From CAYSBE01 sp964429245 (GTDB lineage Bacteria > Bacteroidota > Bacteroidia > UKL13-3), in contig CAYSBE010000063.1 in assembly GCA_964429245.1 (NCBI GenBank), positions 1-14,908 of the forward strand: 14,908 nucleotides of DNA, written 5' to 3'. Shown here piece after piece: positions 7,688 to 14,908 of this stretch. Below the pieces are notes generated by a model. That model was not told the DNA's origin. It did not search any database and worked only from the letters and a program-made list of their open reading frames with translations. The stretch's first letter is position 1. Each line of letters begins with the position of its first letter. Both the position numbers and the translations under genes were made by a program.

Positions 7688-7724
7688 AAAAACAGAGAAA
7701 CGCCTCCTTACGGAAACGTTTCTC
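7688..7724 (-). terminator. GNRA-capped stem-loop upstream of greA: terminator or leader attenuator
   Basis: On the minus strand the arms GAGAAACGTTTCC (7724-7712) and GGAGGCGTTTCTC (7707-7695) form 13 base pairs, two of them G-U, closed by a GTAA (GNRA) tetraloop. A short T-run follows (TGTTTTTA, 7694-7687). On the plus strand the same two positions would be C-A mismatches, so the structure is built for minus-strand RNA. It lies 22 nt after the stop of the PorV/PorQ-like gene and 18 nt before the greA ATG. It can end the upstream gene, and, since it also follows a promoter, may act as an attenuator or stability element in the greA leader. Confidence 0.75.
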
Positions 7725-7737
7725 ATTTAATTTGATT

Positions 7738-7767
7738 CAAATATAATTAATCTTTTTTATTTCCAAA
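7738..7767 (-). promoter_or_regulatory. Candidate sigma-A promoter of greA
   Basis: On the minus strand, TTTG (7767-7764) is followed after 18 nt by TATATTTG (7745-7738). This fits the Bacteroidota consensus of a TTTG -33 element and a TAnnTTTG -7 element, with spacing in the known 17-23 nt range. The -33 box lies inside the last codons of the PorV/PorQ-like gene and the -7 box begins 1 nt after its stop codon. The start of transcription would fall near 7730-7735, a few bases before the hairpin. Confidence 0.6.
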
Positions 7768-8448
7768 CAACATACGTAAACCAATGGTATGCACACCATT
7801 GAACACGCGGGTTGGTGCATAAGAATAGTCTATTCCTAATTTCAATCCTTCTTTGGTAAGTGGAAGCAACATCCCAAAACCACCGGCATATCCTAAATAC
7901 TGTGAACGAAATTCATCATTAAAAATATCTTTTTGTAATCCAACCCCGCCACGAACCATAAATGTTTCTTTGTATGCATACTCTGCGCCCAAGGATGTGA
8001 TATTTCCGGAGAAAGCATTATAGTTGAAATTACCGTTTAATGTAAGTTTATTATAATATGTATCGGAACCTTTCTTATCTAATCGAATATCGTAAGAAAC
8101 GCCAATATGCATCAATGCAGGCAGGTTGAATTTTTCAGCATCATAATACGCTTTGCGATCAGCATCTGTTTGAGGATTTATTGAACGGAATGATAATCCT
8201 GATCCTGAATATTTCATGTCAGAGCCAATATTTCTAACCCCAATTCCAAAACGAAAATCTTCTTTCTTTAATTTATCTTTTGAATTTAATGCTGTTTGAT
8301 ACTGTACTCCAAATTCAAATCCTATACCTGTTGCCTTTGCATCTTGAACACCTTCTGATATTAACCTGATAAGTGCACCTGCAGTAATACTATTTGAAAA
8401 TTGTTTGGCATATGCAAATCCTAAATTCACTACTTGTGGTGTAAAGGT
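7747..8448 (-). CDS. PorV/PorQ-family outer-membrane protein, N-terminus lost in assembly gap
   Basis: The visible 233 residues are the C-terminal part of an outer-membrane barrel of the PorV/PorQ (FadL-like) family. These proteins act in type IX secretion; PorV collects secreted proteins and brings them to the attachment complex. Typical pieces are VNLGFAYAKQFSNSITAG, GIGFEFGVQY, FRFGIGVRNIGSDMKYSG, FNLPALMHIGVSYDI and a final LKLGIDYSYAPTRVFNGVHTIGLRMLFG. The frame is open straight into the N run: the codons before the GTG at 8430 read T-F-T-P-Q-V, so that GTG is an internal Val and not the start. Full-length family members have roughly 330-370 residues, so about 100-130 residues, including the signal peptide, are missing. 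It is third in series after the receptor and large secreted protein. PorV-like is more likely than PorQ-like, but this is not certain. Confidence 0.82.
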   Translation of the reverse strand, partial: TFTPQVVNLGFAYAKQFSNSITAGALIRLISEGVQDAKATGIGFEFGVQYQTALNSKDKLKKEDFRFGIGVRNIGSDMKYSGSGLSFRSINPQTDADRKAYYDAEKFNLPALMHIGVSYDIRLDKKGSDTYYNKLTLNGNFNYNAFSGNITSLGAEYAYKETFMVRGGVGLQKDIFNDEFRSQYLGYAGGFGMLLPLTKEGLKLGIDYSYAPTRVFNGVHTIGLRMLFGNKKD

Positions 8449-8548
8449 NNNNNNNNNNNNNNNNNNNNNNNNNNNNNNNNNNNNNNNNNNNNNNNNNNNN
8501 NNNNNNNNNNNNNNNNNNNNNNNNNNNNNNNNNNNNNNNNNNNNNNNN
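8449..8548. other. Assembly gap (100 N)
   Basis: Exactly 100 undetermined bases, the usual placeholder for a gap of unknown length. The PorV/PorQ-like gene must begin inside it. The missing N-terminal part needs roughly 300-400 bases, so the true gap is probably longer than drawn, unless part of the gene is really deleted. Confidence 0.97.
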
Positions 8549-8552
8549 TTAA

Positions 8553-8583
8553 GGGCAGATTAAAATAGCAAATCAATCTGCCC
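8553..8583. terminator. Stem-loop after the large secreted-protein gene
   Basis: GGGCAGATT (8553-8561) and AATCTGCCC (8575-8583) form a perfect 9-bp stem with a 13-nt loop. It lies 11 nt past the stop codon of the 1332-residue protein gene, on the side where minus-strand transcription goes on to the PorV/PorQ-like gene. The bases after it on that strand are TTAA and then the gap, so a U-tract cannot be judged. It could be a terminator, a partial terminator or an mRNA 3'-end stabiliser. Confidence 0.5.
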
Positions 8584-8594
8584 CATTTTATCAA

Positions 8595-11500
8595 TTAGAA
8601 TGTATCGTAATCTGCTGTTCTCATTATTCCAAACCATTTGATAATGCGCTCTTCTCCTAAGTCAGTTGCATTTACATGAATAAGATACATACCACTGGCA
8701 ATTGGCACATTGGCATCGTTTTTAATATCCCATTCAATATAAGGCGCATTTGGATCATCTTTTCTGATGGTTCTTACTAAAGTACCATCAACAGTATAAA
8801 TTCTAATCGTACAACGTGAAGGAAGATTCACAATTCTTACCCTAGATGACAATTGATTACCGGGATCTTCATATGCCGAATTTGCATAATATGGGTTAGG
8901 TACAACAGCCACATTATCCAACAATTTAACACCGGCTTCTTTTGAGATGGTTGGTGCTATACCTGTTGTCTTAAACGTATAGTACGGCATACTGTCGTTA
9001 ATTGTTGAGCCATTAAATGCATGGATTGCATATGGTCTCTTAACCCTGATTCTTATTTTTGCTTCCGAAGGAATCAATCCTTCTTCGAGTGTTAACAAGC
9101 TTGACCCTTGTGAAAGATATGACATTGACGTCCACATAACTTGTGTAAATAACATACGCTTACGTGTTATATAAGTAGGACTAATTGCTGACTGAATTCC
9201 ATTGCCACGGCAATCACAATTCATATCCATGATACAACGGGCATACCTGCATTCGTCATAGCGTGTTGGCATCAACGTGAATCCGGAAGGTCCACTACCA
9301 AGACTAATTTTTTTATTACTTCCTAATACATACACATAATGCTTACCACCATAAAGCGGTCTTGCAGAATTAAAATCTATTACACGTGATGTTGGATTCC
9401 AAATCATGTCACTACCATTTTCTAATGGCAAAGAAGAGTCTTCTCCAAAAATGATATTCAAGCGCTCGCCTGTTTCAACATTGTATGCATAACCCGGAAA
9501 CCAACTCATTCCAGAATCTGCTACATAATTTGCAGCTTCAGGATTTGTGGGATCATTAATCGCTCCGGGATCGCCAACCTTTCTACCATATTTGTCAACT
9601 GATGCAGCCCTCCTAACATCATGTTTATCAACTAAACCTTGATTCAAAGAAGTATTTTCACCCATTTCAATCACAATGCAACGCGTCCATTTCGAGCGAT
9701 CAGATGTATACACAATGTCAATGCCTTGCAAATCTGACAAGGTATTGTCTGTTCTGGCAGTTCCTGGTCCAAGAGCAGTGACTTGTCCAGGAGCTGAACC
9801 TGCTTGTAAATCCCAAGCAGGACCAAATGTTGGAAACTTGGTTGTTTCATTTGTTTTCCAACTTGCTGCCAAGGCATAAGGAGCCCATTTGGCAGAAATG
9901 ATATTACTATATGCCCTGCGAGCATCTAATGCACCAGTACTAAAACCATAGTCATCTAGTTCTCCGTTGCTAAATGCTGGACTACGGGTTGCCCCTGTGC
10001 TTCCACTTCTAATCCAATTAAACTGTGGTGCCAATGTTTGATTTAGTGCATAAGGAATTTGTGAGAAATTCGCATCCTCATCTTTTATTCCATCCAACCA
10101 TTCATTCGCAGGATTTGCAAACTGAACACTAGAGGTTAGGAATCCATTAGTAGGATCAGCATCACCCGACCCTGGTATCAAAGCTTGATTTATTTGAACC
10201 GATAAACCCCATTGAGGAAATATTTGCTCATTATTTACACCTATCACTTTAGATCCTCTTACAACTTCTCCTGTAGCCATATTCTTTAAAAACCAGTATG
10301 TTGCAGATGGAGAAAGCGTAGAATCTTTTTTCAAATTATTTGAAGTATCACGCATGTATAGGTGAAACTCTGTATCAGGCAATTTTACCGGATCAATCAC
10401 CTTAACATTGATAGGTCCTTTACCGGCAACATAAGACCTAACAGCTGAAAAATAATTATTAGAAGGATTCATCAATTCTGAAATTGATTGGCTGGTTAAT
10501 TCTAGTTCTTGGGCTCCATTTCCTATACCTTCAAGTTGGTTAATGATAAAACCATCACCATATGAGGCATTAATTTGAGCTCCGTCTTTATATCCTTCTC
10601 TTGGATGTGGTGTTGCTGAATAAACGCTCAATTCCCTTCTACCAATGGTTTTACGACCGGGCAAATATTGGGTTACATCATTTACACAATTTGAAGCATA
10701 TGCGTATGACAATATGAGAAAGTGATAGTTCTTAAAGTTTACCAGTGTTTGGTCAGATCCTGTTTCAAACAAGTCTTTTGAGATTTCCAAAGAATGCTTA
10801 ATGCCTTTGTCTTCTCCTTCAACCATGATTTTCTTAACATCCTCTTCCAAATTTGGGTCGTAAATTGAGTTTACTAAACGAGCTACCCCGTCTACGATAT
10901 CATATTGAGCTACTAAGCGGGCTTCATCTTGGTTGTATAAATCACTTGGAATATTGGGGGTTTTAAGTTGAAATATTTGGTATCCTTGAAATTTAAATAC
11001 AGTTCTATCTGTACATGGACCCGCAAACGTATCAACAAAACTTTCAACCACATCTGTATTAATCATATTAAGAATTAGACGGCTGTCTAATTCTACAACC
11101 TCCAATACCGGAGCATCTGGACCTGTTATGATGTTAAAGTTATTCTTGTATAAAGTAAATGCTTTGTCGCTTGCTTGTTTTAACAAGTTGAAAGAACCGG
11201 TTGCACCACCTGTAGATGACCTTGCCCAAATCACAGCAATTGTAACGTTGTTGCGGGCACCCGGTAGCAAGCTAAATGAACCTGCTGTTTGTAAAAATCT
11301 TCTGTCTGCTGGTGGATTTCCGGCTATACGCTCAGTCCAATTGGCTCGACCTGCAGGATCTGTAGATCCCGGAAACATAAAACTTGCAGTATCTGCTCCT
11401 CCTCTACCTTGACCACCATAAGTAATTGGTGCACCATCTTTCCAACGCCCATTCAAATATCCCCAAAAATGCTCAGGGCGAGTAGGATTGCCTTGTAATC

Positions 11501-12593
11501 CAAAATCATTGTTGTAGTATACAAACTTGGTAAGCCCAATTTCACTTCCATCAGGTCTTCTTGGTCCTTCAAAAAAGGTTACCCCCACGCTTGGCGGATT
11601 GAGCCCGTAACCAAAAGTTCCTTCATCATTATCATCACCATTATAGCAAATCCCTAAATTTCTAGGCACATCACACTCTACATAATCATCGGCATAATTT
11701 CCCAAATCTGGATCTACCCATTGCCCAAACACACAACTGTCAATCGTTTCATTACCCCTGTTAATTACAACAGTTCGGTAAAAAGTCATGTTGTTAATTT
11801 CATCATTTGTTGTGTAAGCAAAACAAGTTGTTTGTAACTCTAAACCAATTGGCAATCCTTCAGATTCAGTATGGATATTCCCTTTATCGTTGTAAATAAC
11901 AAAAAGCATCATATCGGGAATATTTCTTGAATTATTCTGCTCAAACGATGGATAATCACCTTCTGAAGGCTCGTATATATTGTTGCCATTATTGTCAAAA
12001 TAAGGTGCAAGATTTTGTTCTTCTCCTATAGCAGGATTACCCATTGGCCACTTAATAAATTCTTCACTAGGATCGGCCCATTTTGTTTCGTCTATCCTAA
12101 AGGCGTCAATTTCTTGCAGCGTAACTTTTGAAATGTAATCGAATTCTTTACAACGCTCTTCTGTTATGGATGCCGCTCCATTGGTAAGCGGACCAGGAAA
12201 ATAATCATTTCCACTTTGCCGATAGGTTTGCGCTGCAATACGCAAATTACCCGCAGTAACACCACCAATCCATAAAGCACCTGCAAACATGGAGTGTTTT
12301 GCAACCTGTCCTGTTTGTACCTTTGGTATTTCATAACGGGCATTACTTAAGTTCCACCACATATCACCGCCATTAAGAATGGTAGTTCTCACGTTATTTA
12401 AATCCAAATCACGTTGCGCAGTTGCCGGACGACAACCAGCTTTTTGATACTGGCGATCTTTAGGTGGTTGTTTAGGATCATTGGGTGAACCTGCGTTTTG
12501 TCTTGCAAATGATGGTGCAACTTGTGTGCAAAGTAGAGCCAACAAAAATGTTGCCGGCAAAATTCTACTAAACCTATTTTTCATTTTCATCAT
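8595..12593 (-). CDS. Very large exported protein with T9SS-like C-terminal sorting domain
   Basis: This is a 1332-residue secreted protein of unknown function. Residues 1-30 are a signal peptide (hydrophobic 11-22, likely cleavage after PSFA). Residues 200-215 (DNNGNNIYEPSEGDYP) look like an EF-hand or dockerin-type calcium loop. DPDLGNYADDYVECD (294-308) and NGDDNDEG (318-325) are further acidic clusters. Four cysteines at 1115, 1120, 1126 and 1128 sit in a C-x4-C-x5-C-x-C motif. The last about 103 residues, from VVPNPYY, have the layout of a type A T9SS sorting domain: NPYY start, VRIVNLP, IRIYTVDGTLVRTI, WDIKND, and PIASGMYLIHV. The end (RIIKWFGIMRTADYDTF) extends past the usual short basic terminus. 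It starts 13 nt after the TonB-dependent receptor stops. Export through T9SS and surface attachment are likely; no enzyme fold was recognised, so a structural or ligand-binding role is as likely as catalysis. Confidence 0.85.
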   Translation of the reverse strand: MMKMKNRFSRILPATFLLALLCTQVAPSFARQNAGSPNDPKQPPKDRQYQKAGCRPATAQRDLDLNNVRTTILNGGDMWWNLSNARYEIPKVQTGQVAKHSMFAGALWIGGVTAGNLRIAAQTYRQSGNDYFPGPLTNGAASITEERCKEFDYISKVTLQEIDAFRIDETKWADPSEEFIKWPMGNPAIGEEQNLAPYFDNNGNNIYEPSEGDYPSFEQNNSRNIPDMMLFVIYNDKGNIHTESEGLPIGLELQTTCFAYTTNDEINNMTFYRTVVINRGNETIDSCVFGQWVDPDLGNYADDYVECDVPRNLGICYNGDDNDEGTFGYGLNPPSVGVTFFEGPRRPDGSEIGLTKFVYYNNDFGLQGNPTRPEHFWGYLNGRWKDGAPITYGGQGRGGADTASFMFPGSTDPAGRANWTERIAGNPPADRRFLQTAGSFSLLPGARNNVTIAVIWARSSTGGATGSFNLLKQASDKAFTLYKNNFNIITGPDAPVLEVVELDSRLILNMINTDVVESFVDTFAGPCTDRTVFKFQGYQIFQLKTPNIPSDLYNQDEARLVAQYDIVDGVARLVNSIYDPNLEEDVKKIMVEGEDKGIKHSLEISKDLFETGSDQTLVNFKNYHFLILSYAYASNCVNDVTQYLPGRKTIGRRELSVYSATPHPREGYKDGAQINASYGDGFIINQLEGIGNGAQELELTSQSISELMNPSNNYFSAVRSYVAGKGPINVKVIDPVKLPDTEFHLYMRDTSNNLKKDSTLSPSATYWFLKNMATGEVVRGSKVIGVNNEQIFPQWGLSVQINQALIPGSGDADPTNGFLTSSVQFANPANEWLDGIKDEDANFSQIPYALNQTLAPQFNWIRSGSTGATRSPAFSNGELDDYGFSTGALDARRAYSNIISAKWAPYALAASWKTNETTKFPTFGPAWDLQAGSAPGQVTALGPGTARTDNTLSDLQGIDIVYTSDRSKWTRCIVIEMGENTSLNQGLVDKHDVRRAASVDKYGRKVGDPGAINDPTNPEAANYVADSGMSWFPGYAYNVETGERLNIIFGEDSSLPLENGSDMIWNPTSRVIDFNSARPLYGGKHYVYVLGSNKKISLGSGPSGFTLMPTRYDECRYARCIMDMNCDCRGNGIQSAISPTYITRKRMLFTQVMWTSMSYLSQGSSLLTLEEGLIPSEAKIRIRVKRPYAIHAFNGSTINDSMPYYTFKTTGIAPTISKEAGVKLLDNVAVVPNPYYANSAYEDPGNQLSSRVRIVNLPSRCTIRIYTVDGTLVRTIRKDDPNAPYIEWDIKNDANVPIASGMYLIHVNATDLGEERIIKWFGIMRTADYDTF

Positions 12594-12606
12594 ACTTTTT
12601 AATTTT

Positions 12607-14908
12607 TTAGAAGTAAAGTGCTAAACCTAAACGGGTAATACGAGGAAGTGCAAAATTTGCAGGATCCACTACCCTTACATTGTACAAGTCAACAAGTGAT
12701 TGTGCATTGGTTGCAGCATCTCTTTGAGCTTGTGCTTGAGATGATGTGATGTAGCCATCATCATAAGCAGAACCTGTATATCTGTATACGTTTAACACAT
12801 TAATATTGTTAAATAAGTTTTGAACCCATAGGTAAACACGTAAACGGTATACTGTTGTTTTGCCATCCAATCTTTGATTTGTGAATAAGAAGTTTTTATC
12901 TACGTTCAAGTCAGCAAAAAACTGTGTTGGAAGACGGGCTCCGTTAATGGTTCCCTTTACTTGACTACGTGCAACAACACCCGGTTGTACTTCGGGTGTA
13001 GGAATGACTTGTTGCGTATATGGCCTACCTGATGTAGCATTGAAAATCATATTAAATCCTGCATTTTCAAATATTTTTTTACCTCCTACAATAGGGCCGT
13101 TGTAGTCTTTGCCATTCTTGTAATGGAAGTCAAAAATTCCTTTGATGGTATGGCGGGTATCAAAATTCATTGGGAAAATATTACGTTGATTTCCAAGTCC
13201 TGACTGTATTAATTGTGCGCTTTGTTGAGAGTTGGAACCTGTACCATCTGCAAATTGTAACATGTAATTAGCTGATAGGTTTACGTTTCCTAATTCTCTT
13301 AATTCATATTCTAACCTAACTGATTTTACTGTAGAGAAATCTAAGTTACTAAATGAATTGTATTCATTTGGCCAAGCTTGTGCAAATCTGAAAAGTGTAA
13401 TCAAATTTCTGAATTCACGGTATGAGGCTATGATCCCAATTGCTGCATCTTGACCAATTTGTTGGCGGAATCCAACTTCATAATCAGTTACCTGAGTCAT
13501 TTTCAGATCGGGATTGGCAATAACTCCATTCAAACGGTTTGGTAAGTAATAGTAATCATCAAACTGGGCGATATTACCTTCGGTTGGTCTTTGCGCAAGA
13601 ACATCGTATGTCCCAAAAAGTTGTGATGTGGTAGAAATTGGGAAAGAGAACCAAATACGTGGTAAAAATTTCAAATCAGGTGTGTAGCCTACAAATGAAT
13701 TCTGATCAGGTTGACGTTGACCTGCTTTTTGTAAATAAGGAATATTTTGGTTTAATGAGGTATTGATTCCCGCTTCTTGTGCATCACGCCATAGAGCGTT
13801 AGGGTCAGTAACCGGATTTCCATTTCTATCAAACCAATTGTTGCCTTGGCGGAACCCTGTTACTTGTAAGGTTGAACCTTTCTGCTCATGATCATTTACG
13901 TAAACTACGTAATCATCGCCAATTGAACTTGGAATTGCTGATTCACCAACTTTATTGGCAGCACCTCTTCTTACATCACCTGCAGTAAAAACAGGAGCCA
14001 TAGAGTACGGATCTTTTAAAATGAGCTGATTTGCATCAAATCTTTCCATACGCAATCCCAACCTTACGATTAAGTCTTTAAATACAAACTTATCCTGAAT
14101 CCATGCTGAGGTATAAATTGGTTGATATGCACCTAATAACCTTCTGCTTGGGTCATTTAAAAATTGTTCGATTGAAACTTTTCCATTAACACGTTTTCCT
14201 AAATGGTCATATCCGTTGTAACCAACAAATGAATTTCCATTGTTCAATAATTCATCTGCTGTGAACATATTCAACGAATACATGCTTGGGTCGTACATAT
14301 TTGGATTAAGCCTGGTGGATTCATCAATCAAGTTTCCATTAGCATCTCGTGCACCCATAGCAACCAATTTATCACGTAAGTTCTTATCAAAATTACTTTG
14401 TGAAGAATAATCAACCCGGTCTTTAAACCAAACGGTATCCTGAAAAACACCATTCTGATCATATTTAACAATTGCTCTAGATGAATCAGGCCCTAAAATA
14501 TGCGTATTAACCAATAAGCGCATCAATGACCAAAGTCCGTTTGCGCCCAATACATATTGTCTTCTAAATTGTTGCTCGTAAGTAAACCCAAATTGTAAAT
14601 CATGTTTAGCTTTAGGTTTATTCTTTGGTGCAACCGATGCTTCACTCATTACATATAATGTGATAGCTTCATTATTAAATTTAGAATAACTGGCTCCTTG
14701 AAGTGTACCGGGGCTTGCCCATAAGTTAGAATAAATTCCTTGTGGCTGATCTCCATTTACTAAACCTCCTAAACCACGTAATTGGCTTATATTACTTACT
14801 CTTTGGCCTGATTGTCCAAAAAAATCATAAATCTGATTGGTATAATTTCCTCTGGTACGATTGTAATCAGCTTGCTGAAAGGTAAGTAAGGTATCAAAAG
14901 TTCCTACT
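12607..14908 (-). CDS. TonB-dependent receptor, C-terminal part (5' end outside window)
   Basis: This is the outer-membrane barrel of a TonB-dependent receptor. The protein ends in NFALPRITRLGLALYF, the usual last strand with terminal Phe. Other barrel-type strands are WIQDKFVFKDLIVRLGLRMERFDANQ, KFLPRIWFSFPISTTSQLFGTYDV, TQVTDYEVGFRQQIGQDAAIGIIASYREF and VRLEYELRELGNVNLSANYML. Asn- and Gly-rich loops lie between them. The frame is open without a stop to the right edge, giving about 766 visible residues. The ATG at 14649 is only an internal Met: the codons before it encode a plausible strand (NNEAITLYV). The signal peptide, any carboxypeptidase-like domain, TonB box and plug lie beyond the window. 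It is upstream of the large secreted protein by 13 nt, which suggests that the two work together at the outer membrane. The ligand is unknown. Confidence 0.88.
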   Translation of the reverse strand, partial: VGTFDTLLTFQQADYNRTRGNYTNQIYDFFGQSGQRVSNISQLRGLGGLVNGDQPQGIYSNLWASPGTLQGASYSKFNNEAITLYVMSEASVAPKNKPKAKHDLQFGFTYEQQFRRQYVLGANGLWSLMRLLVNTHILGPDSSRAIVKYDQNGVFQDTVWFKDRVDYSSQSNFDKNLRDKLVAMGARDANGNLIDESTRLNPNMYDPSMYSLNMFTADELLNNGNSFVGYNGYDHLGKRVNGKVSIEQFLNDPSRRLLGAYQPIYTSAWIQDKFVFKDLIVRLGLRMERFDANQLILKDPYSMAPVFTAGDVRRGAANKVGESAIPSSIGDDYVVYVNDHEQKGSTLQVTGFRQGNNWFDRNGNPVTDPNALWRDAQEAGINTSLNQNIPYLQKAGQRQPDQNSFVGYTPDLKFLPRIWFSFPISTTSQLFGTYDVLAQRPTEGNIAQFDDYYYLPNRLNGVIANPDLKMTQVTDYEVGFRQQIGQDAAIGIIASYREFRNLITLFRFAQAWPNEYNSFSNLDFSTVKSVRLEYELRELGNVNLSANYMLQFADGTGSNSQQSAQLIQSGLGNQRNIFPMNFDTRHTIKGIFDFHYKNGKDYNGPIVGGKKIFENAGFNMIFNATSGRPYTQQVIPTPEVQPGVVARSQVKGTINGARLPTQFFADLNVDKNFLFTNQRLDGKTTVYRLRVYLWVQNLFNNINVLNVYRYTGSAYDDGYITSSQAQAQRDAATNAQSLVDLYNVRVVDPANFALPRITRLGLALYF

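Noticed and set aside
7703..7707. GGAGG on the minus strand upstream of greA as a Shine-Dalgarno site
   Set aside because: It is 26 nt from the greA ATG, inside the hairpin arm, and no start codon in frame lies at a proper distance.
7747..8430. A complete 227-residue protein starting at the GTG at 8430
   Set aside because: There is no signal peptide, and six more codons in frame lead straight into the N run. This is the C-terminal part of a longer barrel protein.
9671..9925. Open frames on both strands within the giant secreted-protein gene near 9671-9925, and a plus-strand frame at 11128-11412
   Set aside because: They lie wholly inside a well-supported 1332-residue frame, with no recognisable motifs or start signals. 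They are chance shadows.
12607..14649. A complete 680-residue receptor starting at the ATG at 14649
   Set aside because: The frame stays open to the window edge, and the codons just before this ATG encode a plausible barrel strand. There is no signal peptide or plug after it, so the Met is internal.

Overview
The window looks like chromosomal DNA of a member of the Bacteroidota, probably from the Chitinophagales/Sphingobacteriales side. The DNA is AT-rich. It carries a TonB-dependent receptor, a very large exported protein with a type IX secretion (T9SS)-like C-terminal domain, and a PorV/PorQ-family barrel. One promoter fits the Bacteroidota TTTG / TAnnTTTG consensus, and Shine-Dalgarno sites are mostly absent. 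A run of exactly 100 N (8449-8548) marks a scaffolding gap, so this is a draft or metagenome-derived scaffold.

Left block (165-5697, minus strand): six genes packed head to tail with 0-6 nt gaps or an 8-nt overlap, so probably one operon. In transcription order they are a flippase-like polytopic membrane protein, a membrane GT2 glycosyltransferase, a small winged-helix-like protein, a medium-chain oxidoreductase without zinc cysteines, epoxyqueuosine reductase QueG, and a secreted two-part protein (outer-membrane barrel plus an unrecognised C-terminal domain). The first two suggest envelope glycolipid or polysaccharide work. The last four have no obvious shared pathway.

Middle block (5717-7676): ruvC starts 19 nt from the flippase gene on the opposite strand and is followed by a small RRM RNA-binding protein gene. 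A symmetric terminator at 6724-6758 separates these from the convergent greA-HIT gene pair. A consensus promoter and a 13-bp GNRA-capped hairpin lie just upstream of greA.

Right block (7747-14908, minus strand): a TonB-dependent receptor (5' end outside the window), a 1332-residue exported protein starting 13 nt after it, and, across the assembly gap, a PorV/PorQ-family protein whose N-terminus is lost in the gap. Receptor, secreted cargo and PorV-like barrel in one directional series suggest a dedicated outer-membrane export, surface-attachment or uptake unit. This triad is the best candidate here for an incompletely described system. No tRNA, rRNA, CRISPR array, insertion sequence or phage gene was seen.
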